Positions 1 to 11,200 of a stretch of DNA of 64,000 bases are shown here, piece by piece. Under the pieces are notes generated by a model. It ran no database searches and was not told the origin of the DNA. It saw nothing but the letters and a program-made list of their open reading frames with translations. Both the position numbers and the translations under genes were made by a program. Positions within the stretch are counted from its first letter, which is position 1. The number at the start of each line of letters is the position of its first letter. The stretch comes from Geosiphon pyriformis. Taxonomy: Eukaryota > Glomeromycota > Glomeromycetes > Archaeosporales > Geosiphonaceae. The DNA is taken from the NCBI GenBank assembly GCA_016748015.1, contig JAAOMT010000128.1, positions 2,131,426-2,195,425 on the forward strand, given 5' to 3'.

Positions 1-25
1 AAAAAAAAAAAAAAAAAAAAAAAAA
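1..25. repeat. poly(A) run at window edge
   Basis: Twenty-five consecutive A residues at the left edge. It could be a retroelement tail cut by the window or simple low-complexity DNA; nothing decides between them. Confidence 0.7.
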
Positions 26-600
26 GGTTTAAAAATTCAAGATATAAAACAATTCAAAGTAATAATAAATTCAATTAAAAAAAGAAATTGATTTAATAAA
101 AAGTTTCATTCTCTGTTTGGAAAACAGGTAAAAAAAAAACATTAGGAAATCTTTATAAACTTATTTAAAAATTGAAAATGTAAAAAGAATTTTTAATTTT
201 TTGGAATTAATACTGTTTTTTCGATTTCTCTACAAATATTAAAATAACATTTTATTCTTAACATATATCCGAAATCACATGTTGAAAGTATTTCATAGAA
301 AATCCCCTGAATTATAAAGATTTATTTTAAATTTTCATTAAAGCTGAAGTGAGACACCTAGTTTAAATATTTATCTTTATTACATCTAAAATTAATCTAT
401 CGCCAAAATCCCTCGGTATGACTAATCCTAACTGCAAATTTCGGTTTTCCTTTTGAACTAATATTACAAAAAATAAAATTTGTGTCACCCAATTTACTGC
501 CATCGCGTTTCTAATACTCTTCTTTTTTGTACAAGTGGCTGAAAGATATTTTCCGAGCTTCCGTCCAAATTGTCACTTGACCTTACTCTAATGTGTGCAA
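26..600. other. AT-rich non-coding DNA
   Basis: I see no sustained reading frame, RNA gene or repeat here. Confidence 0.5.
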
Positions 601-611
601 TCTTGCGTTAA

Positions 612-918
612 GCCTTTTTCGGATTTAGGCTATCCCATTTTTGCCAAGGAGTTTCATCGTATAATCAAACATATCGGTTACGTTTTGAGATACATTTTCA
701 GATTTTCATTAGATGATGGTAAATTAAAATTATTTTCTACTTATTCTAATAATCTGGATCAAAAAATCAGTTAAAGGGGATTGCTTTGTTTTCGTATCTG
801 AGCCTACAAAAGAAGAAGAAGAAGAAAACGTGAAATTACTTGCAGAACAACACCTTGAAAGAAAAGAAAAACTGATTCCGATTACATCATTGGGAAAAGA
901 AACTCCCTTGAGACCCAA
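612..918 (+). pseudogene. possible decayed coding stretch
   Basis: Two adjacent plus-strand frames look protein-like. The first, about 612-775, reads VKPFSDLGYPIFAKEF and ends ...NNLDQKIS before a stop. The second, overlapping by a few codons and running to TAA at 916-918, contains KGDCFVFVSEPTKEEEEEN and ends KETPLRPN. A one-base shift would join them, so this could be a frameshifted 3' end of a dead gene, or two exons of a gene whose 5' part I cannot find. No family is recognised and there is no ATG. The minus-strand frame here is best read as its antisense shadow. Confidence 0.25.
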
Positions 919-2005
919 TTAAGTTTTAATTCCTTTCATGGCAAACATAAAAAATAAAAAAAGTAAAGCTGTCAAATTTTCCTTAATGAAAAAAAGGTGA
1001 AAATTTTTTTTAATTGCCCAAGAAAAGAGAACAGAAAAAAAATTAAAGTTCAAATGAAAGAAGTCACAATGCAAAATGGCAAAGTTCAATTGTATGATGG
1101 TGTCATTTATTGAAAGACATTTTCTTACTTTTACGAAATTTATTATTGAAAATTCAAAAGAACCACATTGTTACGTAAAAATAGTCATTTAATATATTTT
1201 GTGACGGACGAGGGTTATTTTTTTAATTGTTGTTCTCTGTTTCAGCTTAACAATATGGCCTTTAATGCATTTCCACAAGTTTAAAGCTTTTTTTGAAGTT
1301 TTTTTTTTCTACATATATTTTAACTCGGAGAAATTTTTGATTTAATAAATTAATTTGAGTATTTACATGTTTTAATCTATTATCAACTACTTGTAAGAGT
1401 TTTTCATAAAGAGTTCTCAGTCTACAATGATAAAAATATATTAGCATTCACTCTAAATGAAAAAATATTTCGACTTTATTATGTATTCAAAGAACTCTTT
1501 AACATAAACAAAGATTTAAGTCTCCTTGCTTAACAAACAAAAAAACCCCCCTATTCAAAAAGAATTGCTTAACAATGAACAATGTAAACAAGGGTTTTGT
1601 TTCTCGTAAAAGGTTAGAAATTTTAATTATGACGTTTATTTTTTAATTGAATGGATAGATGGTACAATTTTTAATTGAAATCGATAAATTTTATCAATTT
1701 TAACAATGTGAAAAATTTGAAAGAAAAAACCTTATTCCAAATACATCTTATACAATCATTTCAAAAATTAGAGATTGTTTCCTACTAAGATCAACTTTCA
1801 TGAAAAATAATTTCTAAAGATTTAAAGTTACAATAAAAAAAGACAACATATATAACAATTTTTTATAATTTAATAATAATAATAATAATTACTTTGATTA
1901 ATATCGGTGCAGAAAGTAAAACTTTGAACCTTTTTCCAACAATCAAAAATTATAAAAATTTTCCAACATTGTTCCCTAGTCTTTTTGATAGCTCGAAAAA
2001 ATATC
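919..2005. other. non-coding stretch
   Basis: AT-rich DNA with short frames only. A short (AAT)n tract lies near 1872-1890. Confidence 0.5.
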
Positions 2006-2006
2006 A

Positions 2007-2007
<1 letters not shown>

Positions 2008-2060
<53 letters not shown>
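2008..2060. repeat. (ATT)n microsatellite
   Basis: About 17 uninterrupted ATT units. The poly-isoleucine frame across it is an artefact of the repeat. Confidence 0.9.
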
Positions 2061-2062
<2 letters not shown>

Positions 2063-2279
2063 TATTCTATTATTCCTTTCTCTTTGAAGAAAACGTTCAA
2101 AGTAATCATTTCATCACATCCTAAACCTGACAATTCTTTATTAATGAAGTAATATGAAATCATATGGTTGAAAAATATCTCAAAAATAAGGTTCCCCATA
2201 GATTCAAACATTTTAAAACTAGTATTAACTGAAAAATCTACAAATTTAATAACTCTAATACATTTGACTCGATAAGGTT

Positions 2280-3740
2280 TTCAATAAAATATTACAAAAA
2301 TTCTTTGTAAATTAAATTTAACATATTATTTTTTTTATGTTTAATTATGAATTCTTTAACAAATTTTTTAATTTTGTTTTTAATTAAATTAATTTCAATA
2401 TATATATTAATTTTATCTTTTGTATTGATCAAAAAATAATAATACAATCTCCATGATATAATTTTACTAAATATAATTTTTTCTTTACTAAATTTTTTTG
2501 GATAACATGTAATTATACTAAAAAAATTAAAATATTACTTTTTTAAATATTAAAACTATTATTTTCTTATAAAATACATTTTTTTTAAAAAAAAGATAAT
2601 CTCTTTATTATAAAAATTTTTTTTATAATACTATTTTATATTTTAGTACTTTTTTTTTGCAAAGATTTTAATAAATTCTTTAAAATAAATATAAATTTAT
2701 AAATTTTATTTTAAACTAATTAAATTTTATTTAATAATTTTATTTTTAAATATTTTAAGTTAATATATATTTTAAGTAACGTAAATCATTTGCAATAATT
2801 AATGAAATATTGTGTTAATAATAAATTTTAAAAGTTCCAATTAAAATATAAAATTTATTTTATTAAAAATTAAAAATACATATTATTAATTTATAATTTA
2901 AATATTTAATATTAAATTAAATTAAGTATGTAATAATAAAGAAAAATTTTTATTTTATAAAGTTTTTATAAGTTCAAAATTGATCAAAGCTTAATAAATT
3001 AATAATTGAACTTATTAAGTAATAAAAAATAATTAAAATAATTAAAAACTGGTTAAAACAATAATAATTATACAATAATTATACAAATCAAATTTAAAAA
3101 GCTGTTTTTTGTAATATTCATTTTTTTTTACCTATAAATTAGTTTGTATTTATATTTACTTTACATAATAAATTATTATTAATTTTAATATTATTAATAT
3201 TTTAACAATAATAAAAATTATGAAATTATAAATTTAAGTAAAATATATTACTAATTTTAAAAACTATATAACCAAAAAAATATTAATTAATTTAGTTTAA
3301 AAATGTTTTTTAAAACATTATTTTATTTGTATATAAAATTAATTTTAATTTTAAATTAAATTTTAAACTGGTATTATTTTTTTAATATATTAATTATTAC
3401 ATTAAAAAAGATGATAAATAACAAAACAAATAAATTAAAAAAAAGTAAGATTTGCAGTATTTACATAACAAAATAAAAGTTTACAAAAAATTTTTGTAAA
3501 AAAATTAAATATACACATTCAATTATTTTGCAACAATGAAAATTGATTATTTAAACTAAATTAAAATTCTTCAATAACAATTTTAAATATAATAAGAAAA
3601 AATAAATTGACAAGCTCAATTTTAATAACAGTATTTAAAAATATTTGAAATGTAAACTTTACACAAAACAGCATATTGTCTTTAATAACTAATTTGAAAC
3701 CAGCAAAACCAAGCAATAACTAAAACACAGTTAACAATTA
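2280..3740. other. extremely AT-rich degenerate repeat DNA
   Basis: Nearly all A/T with no usable frame. The right end (about 3630-3700) matches 52,770-52,850 base for base over most of about 70 positions. Most differences are A/T against G/C, as expected for copies of a repeat that have lost G and C by transition. The parent element is not recognisable. Confidence 0.5.
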
Positions 3741-3748
3741 ATGATAGG

Positions 3749-4939
3749 TCAGCAACTGACCACATCCAGCTGCAACTGCGAATAGAAGTCCTTTAAAGTA
3801 TTAACGAAATTTCGACGCTTTAAAGGCTTAGCTATGTGCACACGCCTTTTGGCGAGTGGACATAGCCACTTGGCATGATTTTTGTGGACCCAGGTTATCG
3901 ACGACTCTTCACATGTGATCACATTATAGATGCCTTTAATAGAATTTATAATGATCCCCATTACCAAGTCGTCAGAAAATTTGAGCCCACGAGAACTCAA
4001 CTCCTCCACATATTCGTCAAATTTCATTGCCCCTAGCAAGAAATTTTGATAGAAATTGTCTCGGGCTGTTCAACCTCGTATTTAGGAAATTTTCTGAGCA
4101 ATTATTTTTCATGAATCTAAAAAAATCAATACTTTTGGTCAATTAAAGAGAAATATTTTGAAAGTCAAAGGGAAAAACTTACTGCTTTAGTTTTTTTTTT
4201 GGAACTCTACTAGGAAAAATATTCGACATGATCGTCATTTGATCTCGAAGTGGAGTCGAAAGAGTTCGAGAGTAATCACACTTGACCTCCAAATCTTTGG
4301 TATGAATTAGGAGGCCGCACCACGGAAATTCGGTTGGCGATAATTTGACCTCTTCATGATCAAAGTTTACCAATGTTTTTTCAGTGTTTATGAAGCATCC
4401 ATACTCAGGATGATCTACATCAATTCAAATCAAATCTCAAATGTTGGCATTCTGCCTCAAGTTATGATGGAGATATAAAATGACAAACCTTCATTCATGA
4501 CCCTCAAGAAACGTATCGCATGGGCTTTATCCGTGGTGATATAAAGGAAATCATCCAACCATCGAAGCAGAACCTATATCGAAGGGAAAGTAAATCTCGT
4601 AATTATTTAGGAGAAAAATGAATAAAGGATTAAAAATATTAACCCCATCTTTATCAAGAAAATCTAATCTTGTTTTTTCGAGGTCCTCAAAGAAAAAACT
4701 GTTTAATGTAAAATGGAGGTCTTAAATTAACAACGGCGGAATGGAAATAAGAAAAGCAATCTATCAACAAGCACAAACCTGCATAATAAAGATGATATTA
4801 TCGAGTCTTGGATCTTTTTAACTTTATTGTAAACTTCAATCTGGTTTACAGGATCTTTATATAATTGAAACTGTTTTGGAAAAATCACCGAGAGAATATC
4901 TTGAGCATTACATTCGTATCGCTTAGCTTGGGCTAACAC
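3749..4939 (-). pseudogene. TERT: telomerase reverse transcriptase (TERT), 5'-truncated and frameshifted
   Basis: Read on the minus strand, exons give the C-terminal half of TERT. Part one, about 4939-4780, ends SIISSLLC and belongs to motif B'. Part two, about 4705-4640, reads FFFEDLEKTRLDFLDKDG. Part three has the catalytic motif C, LLRWLDDFLYITTDKAHAI (about 4575-4490). Next come HPEYGCFINTEKTLVNF and FPWCGLLIHTKDLEVKCDY (motifs D/E, to 4183), then FLNTRLNS from 4116. A one-base frame break near 4062-4068 precedes YQNFLLGAMKF and the C-terminal extension, with stop at 3749. Intron signals GTAAGT...TTTAG fit at 4182-4117. Defects: no N-terminal, TRBD or motif A sequence upstream, where another frame lies instead; motif B' reads VKKIQDS where GIPQGS is usual; and the C-terminal frameshift. 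I infer a dead partial copy; a functional TERT should exist elsewhere. Confidence 0.8.
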
Positions 4940-5003
4940 ATCTGAATTATTATCATATTAGCGTTGCGTTAATTGATTCACATGTAACGCTGAAACGGTA
5001 AAA

Positions 5004-5682
5004 CTAACCAAACAGTCTTTTTATCACCAGCAGGAATACAAATGGGCCCACGATAAAAAATATACCCCTTTTGAGCATTTCCGCAGTATCAGTTCTTTTA
5101 CTGTAGAGATAGAGGAATGTTGAATTTTATCCAAATCAATAAACAACAGTATTTCGTGAAAATTACCTCGAAAGAGTTTCCAATCGAAAAAGTTTATTGA
5201 AAGGCTCTCGAGGCATCAGGTTCATTCTGAAGTTGAAGATAAACCAATAATGGTTTTGTTGGATAATTTCTTTGACTTAATGTTATCGTTGTCGCTTGAG
5301 GTAAATGAATTAGCATTACTCTCCTTTCCTGATTCTCGTTATCTACTATAATTGGTGAAGTTGTTGTTATAGCGGAAGTTTTGGAACACCTTCAGTGGAT
5401 TAATTGTTTTTTCACTTCAGAAAGAAATAGCTATTATTATGATCGATCATTTAAATTCAAAAAAATACTGATTACAGCTTTTCGATTAAAATTAAAATTA
5501 CCTTAGGGATGTTTCTAATCAGAATTTTTTTTTCTAGCAGGTTCTTGAGAGGATGAACCATCTTGACTCACTTCCCATGACTTCTTTTGAGAACTTTTTA
5601 TAACTAGATTGTCACAGGGGAGACCTGTATTAAATGTGATAATCAATGCAAGATTTACCAGTAGCTTGATAATAGCAATCAT
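5004..5682 (-). CDS. unidentified single-pass membrane protein, possibly frameshifted
   Basis: The minus-strand ATG at 5682 opens a typical signal peptide, MIAIIKLLVNLALIITF, followed by GLPCDNLVIKSSQKKSWE and a good donor (GTGAGT). A second exon holds VMLIHLPQATTITL and LLVYLQLQNEPDASRAF. A third ends with a hydrophobic helix, GIFFIVGPFVFLLVI, then KRLFG and TAG at 5004-5006. The layout is signal peptide, lumenal or extracellular domain, C-terminal membrane anchor and short basic tail. One extra base near 5201-5204 (a T run on the coding strand) must be discounted to keep the second exon open into the third. No family recognised. It sits just upstream of the TERT fragment on the same strand. 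Confidence 0.4.
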
Positions 5683-6011
5683 TATGCAAGTGAATGAAGG
5701 TGGATTTTCATCTTAGCAGATGTGCCATTTCATATCCTCCAATCCTAATATCAACAATAATTTAGTAGTTCTGTCATTAATATGGTTCCAAAAGATACTC
5801 ATGAAATAAGGAAGACCCAAGATTTAATATGTTGACTAACCGATTGAAAAGAATCTGCCAACAGGATGAGTTACGTATTTCGCCCAGAATACTATTAGGG
5901 TAATTATTGATATATCGGAAATTTTACTTCCCTAATAGTTTATATAGAGAAGAACAAAATAATATATATGATTGTTTTATATGTAAGTACTTTCAAATGA
6001 CAAATTTTTTT
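5683..6011. other. short non-coding gap
   Basis: No convincing coding or RNA feature. The plus-strand frame that begins here runs antisense to the minus-strand exons of the next feature. Confidence 0.4.
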
Positions 6012-6475
6012 TTAAGAAGACCATACTTTCCAATAACCTTGCATGAGAACATTAGTTTTATCATAATCGCTGAATGTTTCGGGCTTATGTTTTTCAACGA
6101 GCCATTTGATCACAGTGATCAAGACCTATTTAAAATACAGTTGATGAAAATATATAGGGTTAAAACGCAAAAGAATAAAGTTAAATCTTATACCTTTTGC
6201 AACGTCATCACATATTTCGGTTCAATTGATTGGATTAATGAATCAAAAACCCATAATCTGTATCAGGCTGAACAAATGTATTATTAATAAAAGTTTTATA
6301 TTCTTCCGGATCGTCATACTGTAAAAATGCTTTCGGCCTATAGCTTCTTTTATTGAAGAGATAATCTTTCATCGACATAATTTTGGGATAGATAAGTTTC
6401 AATACTATATTGTGAGTTATCGGTGATGAGGGTATTTTTTGAGGTCGGACAAACTTTCTTAATTGACGAAGACAT
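6012..6475 (-). pseudogene. unidentified two-exon gene with frame breaks
   Basis: ATG at 6475 starts MSSSIKKVCPTSKNTL. After a shift at a CCC-AAAA run, the frame continues SMKDYLFNKRSYRPKAFLQY and DPEEYKTFINNTFVQPDTDY. A TTTTT run then needs one more base to continue DSLIQSIEPKYVMTLQK, which ends at a GTATAAG donor (6193). The second exon starts at 6125 after TTAAATAG with VLITVIKWLVEKHKPETF and ends KVWSS before TAA at 6012. The intron phase is consistent. Amino-acid composition is that of a real cytosolic protein; the family is unknown. Two homopolymer-associated breaks mean it is either a young pseudogene or affected by base-count errors. Confidence 0.4.
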
Positions 6476-6535
6476 CAATTCGATGCTATTTATAGAATAG
6501 GACAAAGGAGGAAAGGCTATGGGGAACCGAATCTT

Positions 6536-6761
6536 CTAACATCGGAAAGTTAATGATCCCAATTTGATGTCAACAAATTGATAAAAAGGGTTCATGAGCT
6601 CAGGGAGATATTGTGATCCCGGAATATCCCCGTGAGTATGTGTAAAGTCGATTATTCGAAAGATAGGATCCCAACGTTGGGGATTAATAGGCATGTATGA
6701 TAAGGAAAATCGCTTCAAAGTGATAAAGCTCCCTTCTTTCAATCCATTATAGGGAGAATTA
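6536..6761 (-). CDS. 3'-terminal exon of an unidentified protein
   Basis: An acceptor (ATCTTCCAG) precedes 6761. The exon reads SPYNGLKEGSFITLKRF, then SLSYMPINPQRWDPIFRIID, HTHGDIPGSQYLPELMN and VDIKLGSLTFRC, and stops at 6536. The sequence is rich in Pro, Trp and His and does not look random. There is no in-frame ATG, so upstream exons must lie at higher coordinates, possibly the 7057-7500 frames. Family not recognised. Confidence 0.4.
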
Positions 6762-7056
6762 CTGGAAGATGAGCAGAAAATACAATGGTAAAAATGTTGA
6801 GTTTATTAAAAATGTGAAAGTTGAACCCGTAAAGGTTTTTTTTTCAACTTTAAGTGAGTTTAATTGTTTCTAAAATTTTGAACTTCGAAAAATAAACTAT
6901 ATTTACCTGTCTAAAAACACCTGTGGGAATACACAGGGAAGGTAATAGCGCGAATCGTGAAGAAACGCGTTAATGGTAACTACCTTTAACCTTGAGTTCG
7001 ATAACTCTTCTCTGGTGGTTACCTTTTATTTTTGGAAACCCAGTTTAATTTAATTT

Positions 7057-7500
7057 TCAGTTGCAAAGGACTTCAAAACAAAAGCTAGCCAAATGCATTA
7101 CTTTGGAAATTTGAGCTTGGAATTCAGAGTTGAATTCTGAAATATTCCCGCGAGTTTCAAGTAAATTCTTAATCCACAATTTGTTAAGCAGTGAATAAGA
7201 AGCGGCCCAGGCAGGCCAATTGTCTTTCTTACGAGGAAACATTTTTCAAAGGTAATTTTTTTTAGACGTGTAGAAGGCCACTTTGTAAAACCCACGCAAA
7301 TTTTCGATCACTCAGTTAGGGACTTAGTTCTATTGAGCCGAAAATAAAATCTATTATTTACGACACCAGAGGAAAGAACATTCATCCAAAGAACTTTTAA
7401 TAACTAATACTAGTTTTCTAGGCACTACCAAAACCAATAGTGTTTCCAGAAGACAGAAAGGATAAAGCACTTCAGTTTTTATCCAATCTTTGAGATCAGA
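7057..7500 (-). pseudogene. unidentified coding fragments
   Basis: Minus-strand frames with protein-like composition: SDLKDWIKTEVLYPFCLLE (about 7500-7440), NLRGFYKVAFYTSKK (about 7290) and, after an in-frame stop, KKDNWPAWAASYSLLNKLW with NISEFNSEFQAQISKVM, ending at 7057. They may be exons or decayed exons of the gene whose last exon is 6536-6761. No domain is identifiable, and stops break the frame, so I treat it as probably dead. Confidence 0.3.
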
Positions 7501-7519
7501 TAATCTGATGAATTAATTG

Positions 7520-8206
7520 GTGTACTGATCTATAAAAAGAAAACTGTTATTTATTGTCAATAAAAACACCAGAAATTAGATAAAATTAATGTTTTATTTT
7601 TTACAAAAGAAAAAATTATTATTTTTAAAAATTTAGCAAAAACAAATTAAAAATAATTAAAATTTATTTATTTATTAATTAATTATATATTGACATAATA
7701 ATTTAATAACTAATTACACAATAATTAACTTAATTAAAAAATTTACAACAGATAATTATAATAAAATATTAATTTACAATAATTTAAAATATTATAAAAT
7801 AGTTAAAAATACAAAAATAGTTAAAAATAATTAAAAATATGTATATATATATAAATAGTTTTAATTAAAAAATTAAGTTAACAATAATTAAAATAATATA
7901 TAATAATAATTTTTATTTTTTAAAATAAATATTTACAATGTAATTTTTTACATACTTTTAATTATTTTAATAAATTAATTAAAATTAAAATAACAATTTT
8001 ATTTACATAAAAAACTATTATTAAATTTAATTATTAATTAAATTTAAAACAAATTATTACTTTAAAATTAATTATTATAAAATATTAATTAAATTTTTAT
8101 ATGTTTAATATTATGTGTTTTTTTATAAATTAATATTAATATTAATTTAATATTTATAGCTAAATTTATATATTAAAACTTTATTTATTAATATAAATAT
8201 ATATAT
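7520..8206. other. AT-rich DNA upstream of the decayed LINE
   Basis: Almost only A and T, with no frame or RNA. It may include the 5' flank of the LINE or an older repeat into which the LINE inserted. Confidence 0.4.
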
Positions 8207-11200
8207 AAAACTTTTTTTTCTTATATTCCAAAATTTTAAAAAAATACAACAATTTTGAAAAAAGTTTTTTCTGTTTTTAATTATTTATTCCTATTCAATT
8301 GAATATTACAAAAATTTTTTTGTTTAAATATAAAACTACTAATTATAATAGTAGTTTAAGTATAAAGAAATTCAAAAAAAATTTGGTATTAATTTTGTAA
8401 CTTTAGATTTATTTGCTAAAAAAAATGTAAAAAAGATGTTTTAAAAAAATCTATAATCAAAATTAGTATAAACAAGTTTTAAGATACATTTGGGTTTGTT
8501 AAAATATTTGGATTAAATACTAAAAGCACTATTAATACAGAAAATATAGACATAAATAAAAAGTTTTTTATAGAAAAAACCAGTTTTTAACTTAAAAATA
8601 ATAATAAATTAGAATACAAAAATATAGATATAACTTTAAAAAAACCAAAAAAAACTATTATGAAACATGTTTTTAGAAGATAAATTAACTTTAATATTAA
8701 TAGTAATAATAAAAATAATATTTTAAATAAAATTTTTTTTTTCTCTTTTTTTTTTAAAACTTTTGGTAAATATTTTGGTCTATAAGTTTTTTGCTTTGAA
8801 TATAAACTCTTTAACAATATTTGAAAAGTCATTTTAGGAAAAATTAAAAACTATTAAGAATTTTTTTTCTGATATAAATAGTAATAAGTTTAATAAATAA
8901 TAAGAATATTATAATAAACACTAATCTTAAATACTCGATAAATAATTAAACAAATTGGACAGTAATAATCAAAAAATTTTTTGTAAAAACATTATTAAAA
9001 ACTGTATAAACTGTATTTGTTAATTTTAATACTATTAAGTTAATCAAAATATAATTAATAAAGTTATAGCAAAAAATAATCATAAAATTAAATAATTAAA
9101 ATTAAGCTGATCTATTAACTTTTAAATAATTTATTTTTATTGGAAAAGATATAATCTGTATAATAAAAATTAATATTAATAAATAATTATAAAATATTAA
9201 AGATAAATTTAAGACTTTATTTTATATATTGTTTATAAAAATAAATACTTATGATTTTTAGAATTTTATTAGTTCAATTAATAAAAAAAACTTGTATAAT
9301 TAATTATAATTTTATTAATTATATTTATCTTAAGTATATTATTATATGTTTTAATTTAAAAAAGAGTTTAATTAAAACAATAACTGTAATTTTTATTATA
9401 AAAATGTTATTATTATTAAAGATTTTTCTATTTTTTTCTTAATATTATTAATGCTGTTTTGTTGTTAATTTTGCTGTTTAATAGAAGTTAGTAAAATTTT
9501 AATAGAAGTTAGTAAAATTTTAATAAGCTAATTTTTTTTTAAAGTATTTTTTTATACTTTAAATTATATATATTGTTAAATTTATAATGAAATAATCAAT
9601 TCTATGTCAATTATTTATATAAATACTTTGCAATAAAAGTTGATTTTTTTACTAGAAAATTTTGTTTGTAAGCTTTTCAAAAATATATGTAGTTATTTTG
9701 CTATAAAAGTTAACTTTTTTACAAGAAATTTCGATTATAGACTACTTAATAATATAAAAAAAATAAAAAAAATAAAAAAAAATTAACTAAAAAAGATATA
9801 AAAAGTATGTTAAGAAAATTATTTTAAATTTAAGCTTAAAAGTTACTAATAATAATAAAAATTAATAATTAATTAATTTCAACTGTTAGTATAAAATGAT
9901 TAATTTTAAACAAAAATAATTAATAATTTTTATGTTTTTTAAAGTGAATTTTATCAAAAAGAAAAGTTTTTTTTATATAATTTATTATAATATTATTTTA
10001 TAATTTAATATTTTTTTTTAATTTTTATCAAACTACAAGTTATTTTTACAAACTATAAATTATTTTAGTAAATTGTTAAACATTTTATTAAATTACTAAA
10101 TATTTTAGCAAATTTGTTTTATTGTTATATAGTTTAGTATATTGTATAATCTAATTATTACAATTGATTATATTTGTATTTTGTACAAATTAAATTATTA
10201 ATTAAATAATAATTAATTAATTAAAATAAATAATATATATGCTAATTAATTATAAAAATTATAAAAATAATTTTATGGTAAATAATATCTTAAATTTTAG
10301 TTAATAATATTGTGCTTTATTAGTTCAGTCTATTTTTAATTGTCTGTTAAGATTGTAATAAACATGATTATAACTCTTTTAGTTGTAATTTAATTAATTT
10401 AAAAAAAAAGAATTCTTTTTTTAATTATAGACCAATATAAATTTGCTTAAATTTATGCTAAAAAGTTTGCTTTTGTCATTTAGCCAATAGCTTTTAAAAA
10501 CAAATTTTGAACATTTATTATTGATAAATCTTTTTTTTAAGTATTTTTTAGTATTTTTTTTAGTTTGATTTTTTGAATAAAGTTAAGTTTTTTTCAATGG
10601 CTGTAAATAAAATAAAATTAAATACAGTTTTGTTAGCCTTAAAAAACAATTAATAAATTGGTTAAAAAATTAAATACACATATATCAACAGTTTTTTAGT
10701 TTAATTTTATATGTTAATTGTTAATAATCTTTTTATTACAAAATTAAATGAATAATATAGTAATAAAAAAAAGTTTAAATATATATATTAATAATAAAAC
10801 TGTAATAAAACTAAATTTTTTAGCATTATTAAATATAACAAAGTTAGAAGTTCAGTTAAATAATTTGTTTAGTTTAGTTATAAATTTGCTAATAAGATTT
10901 AATAATTTGGCTTTAGTTTTAAATATATTTCTTTTTTTATTATTCTAATAATGAATTTTATTTGAAAAATTATTACATATAATATTAAGAATATAAATAT
11001 TTTTGTTAAGCAAGATAATAATATTAAGTAATATAAAAAATTAAAAAATAAAATTTTAATTATTACTAAAACTAAGCTTTGTTTTAATATCAAACAATAG
11101 ATTGCAAATAAATTTGTAAATATAAAAGTGTTTACTTTTGGTTTGAATTTAAGATACATGAATATTAATATTTTGATAATTATAAATAAATATTTAGCTA

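Noticed and set aside
730-918. Minus-strand Ser-rich frame
   Set aside because: Antisense of a Glu-rich plus-strand stretch; GAA repeats read as Ser/Phe on the other strand.
1894-2124. Isoleucine-rich plus-strand protein
   Set aside because: Produced by the (ATT)n microsatellite.
5907-6287. 126-residue plus-strand frame
   Set aside because: Antisense to minus-strand exons with splice signals and better protein character.
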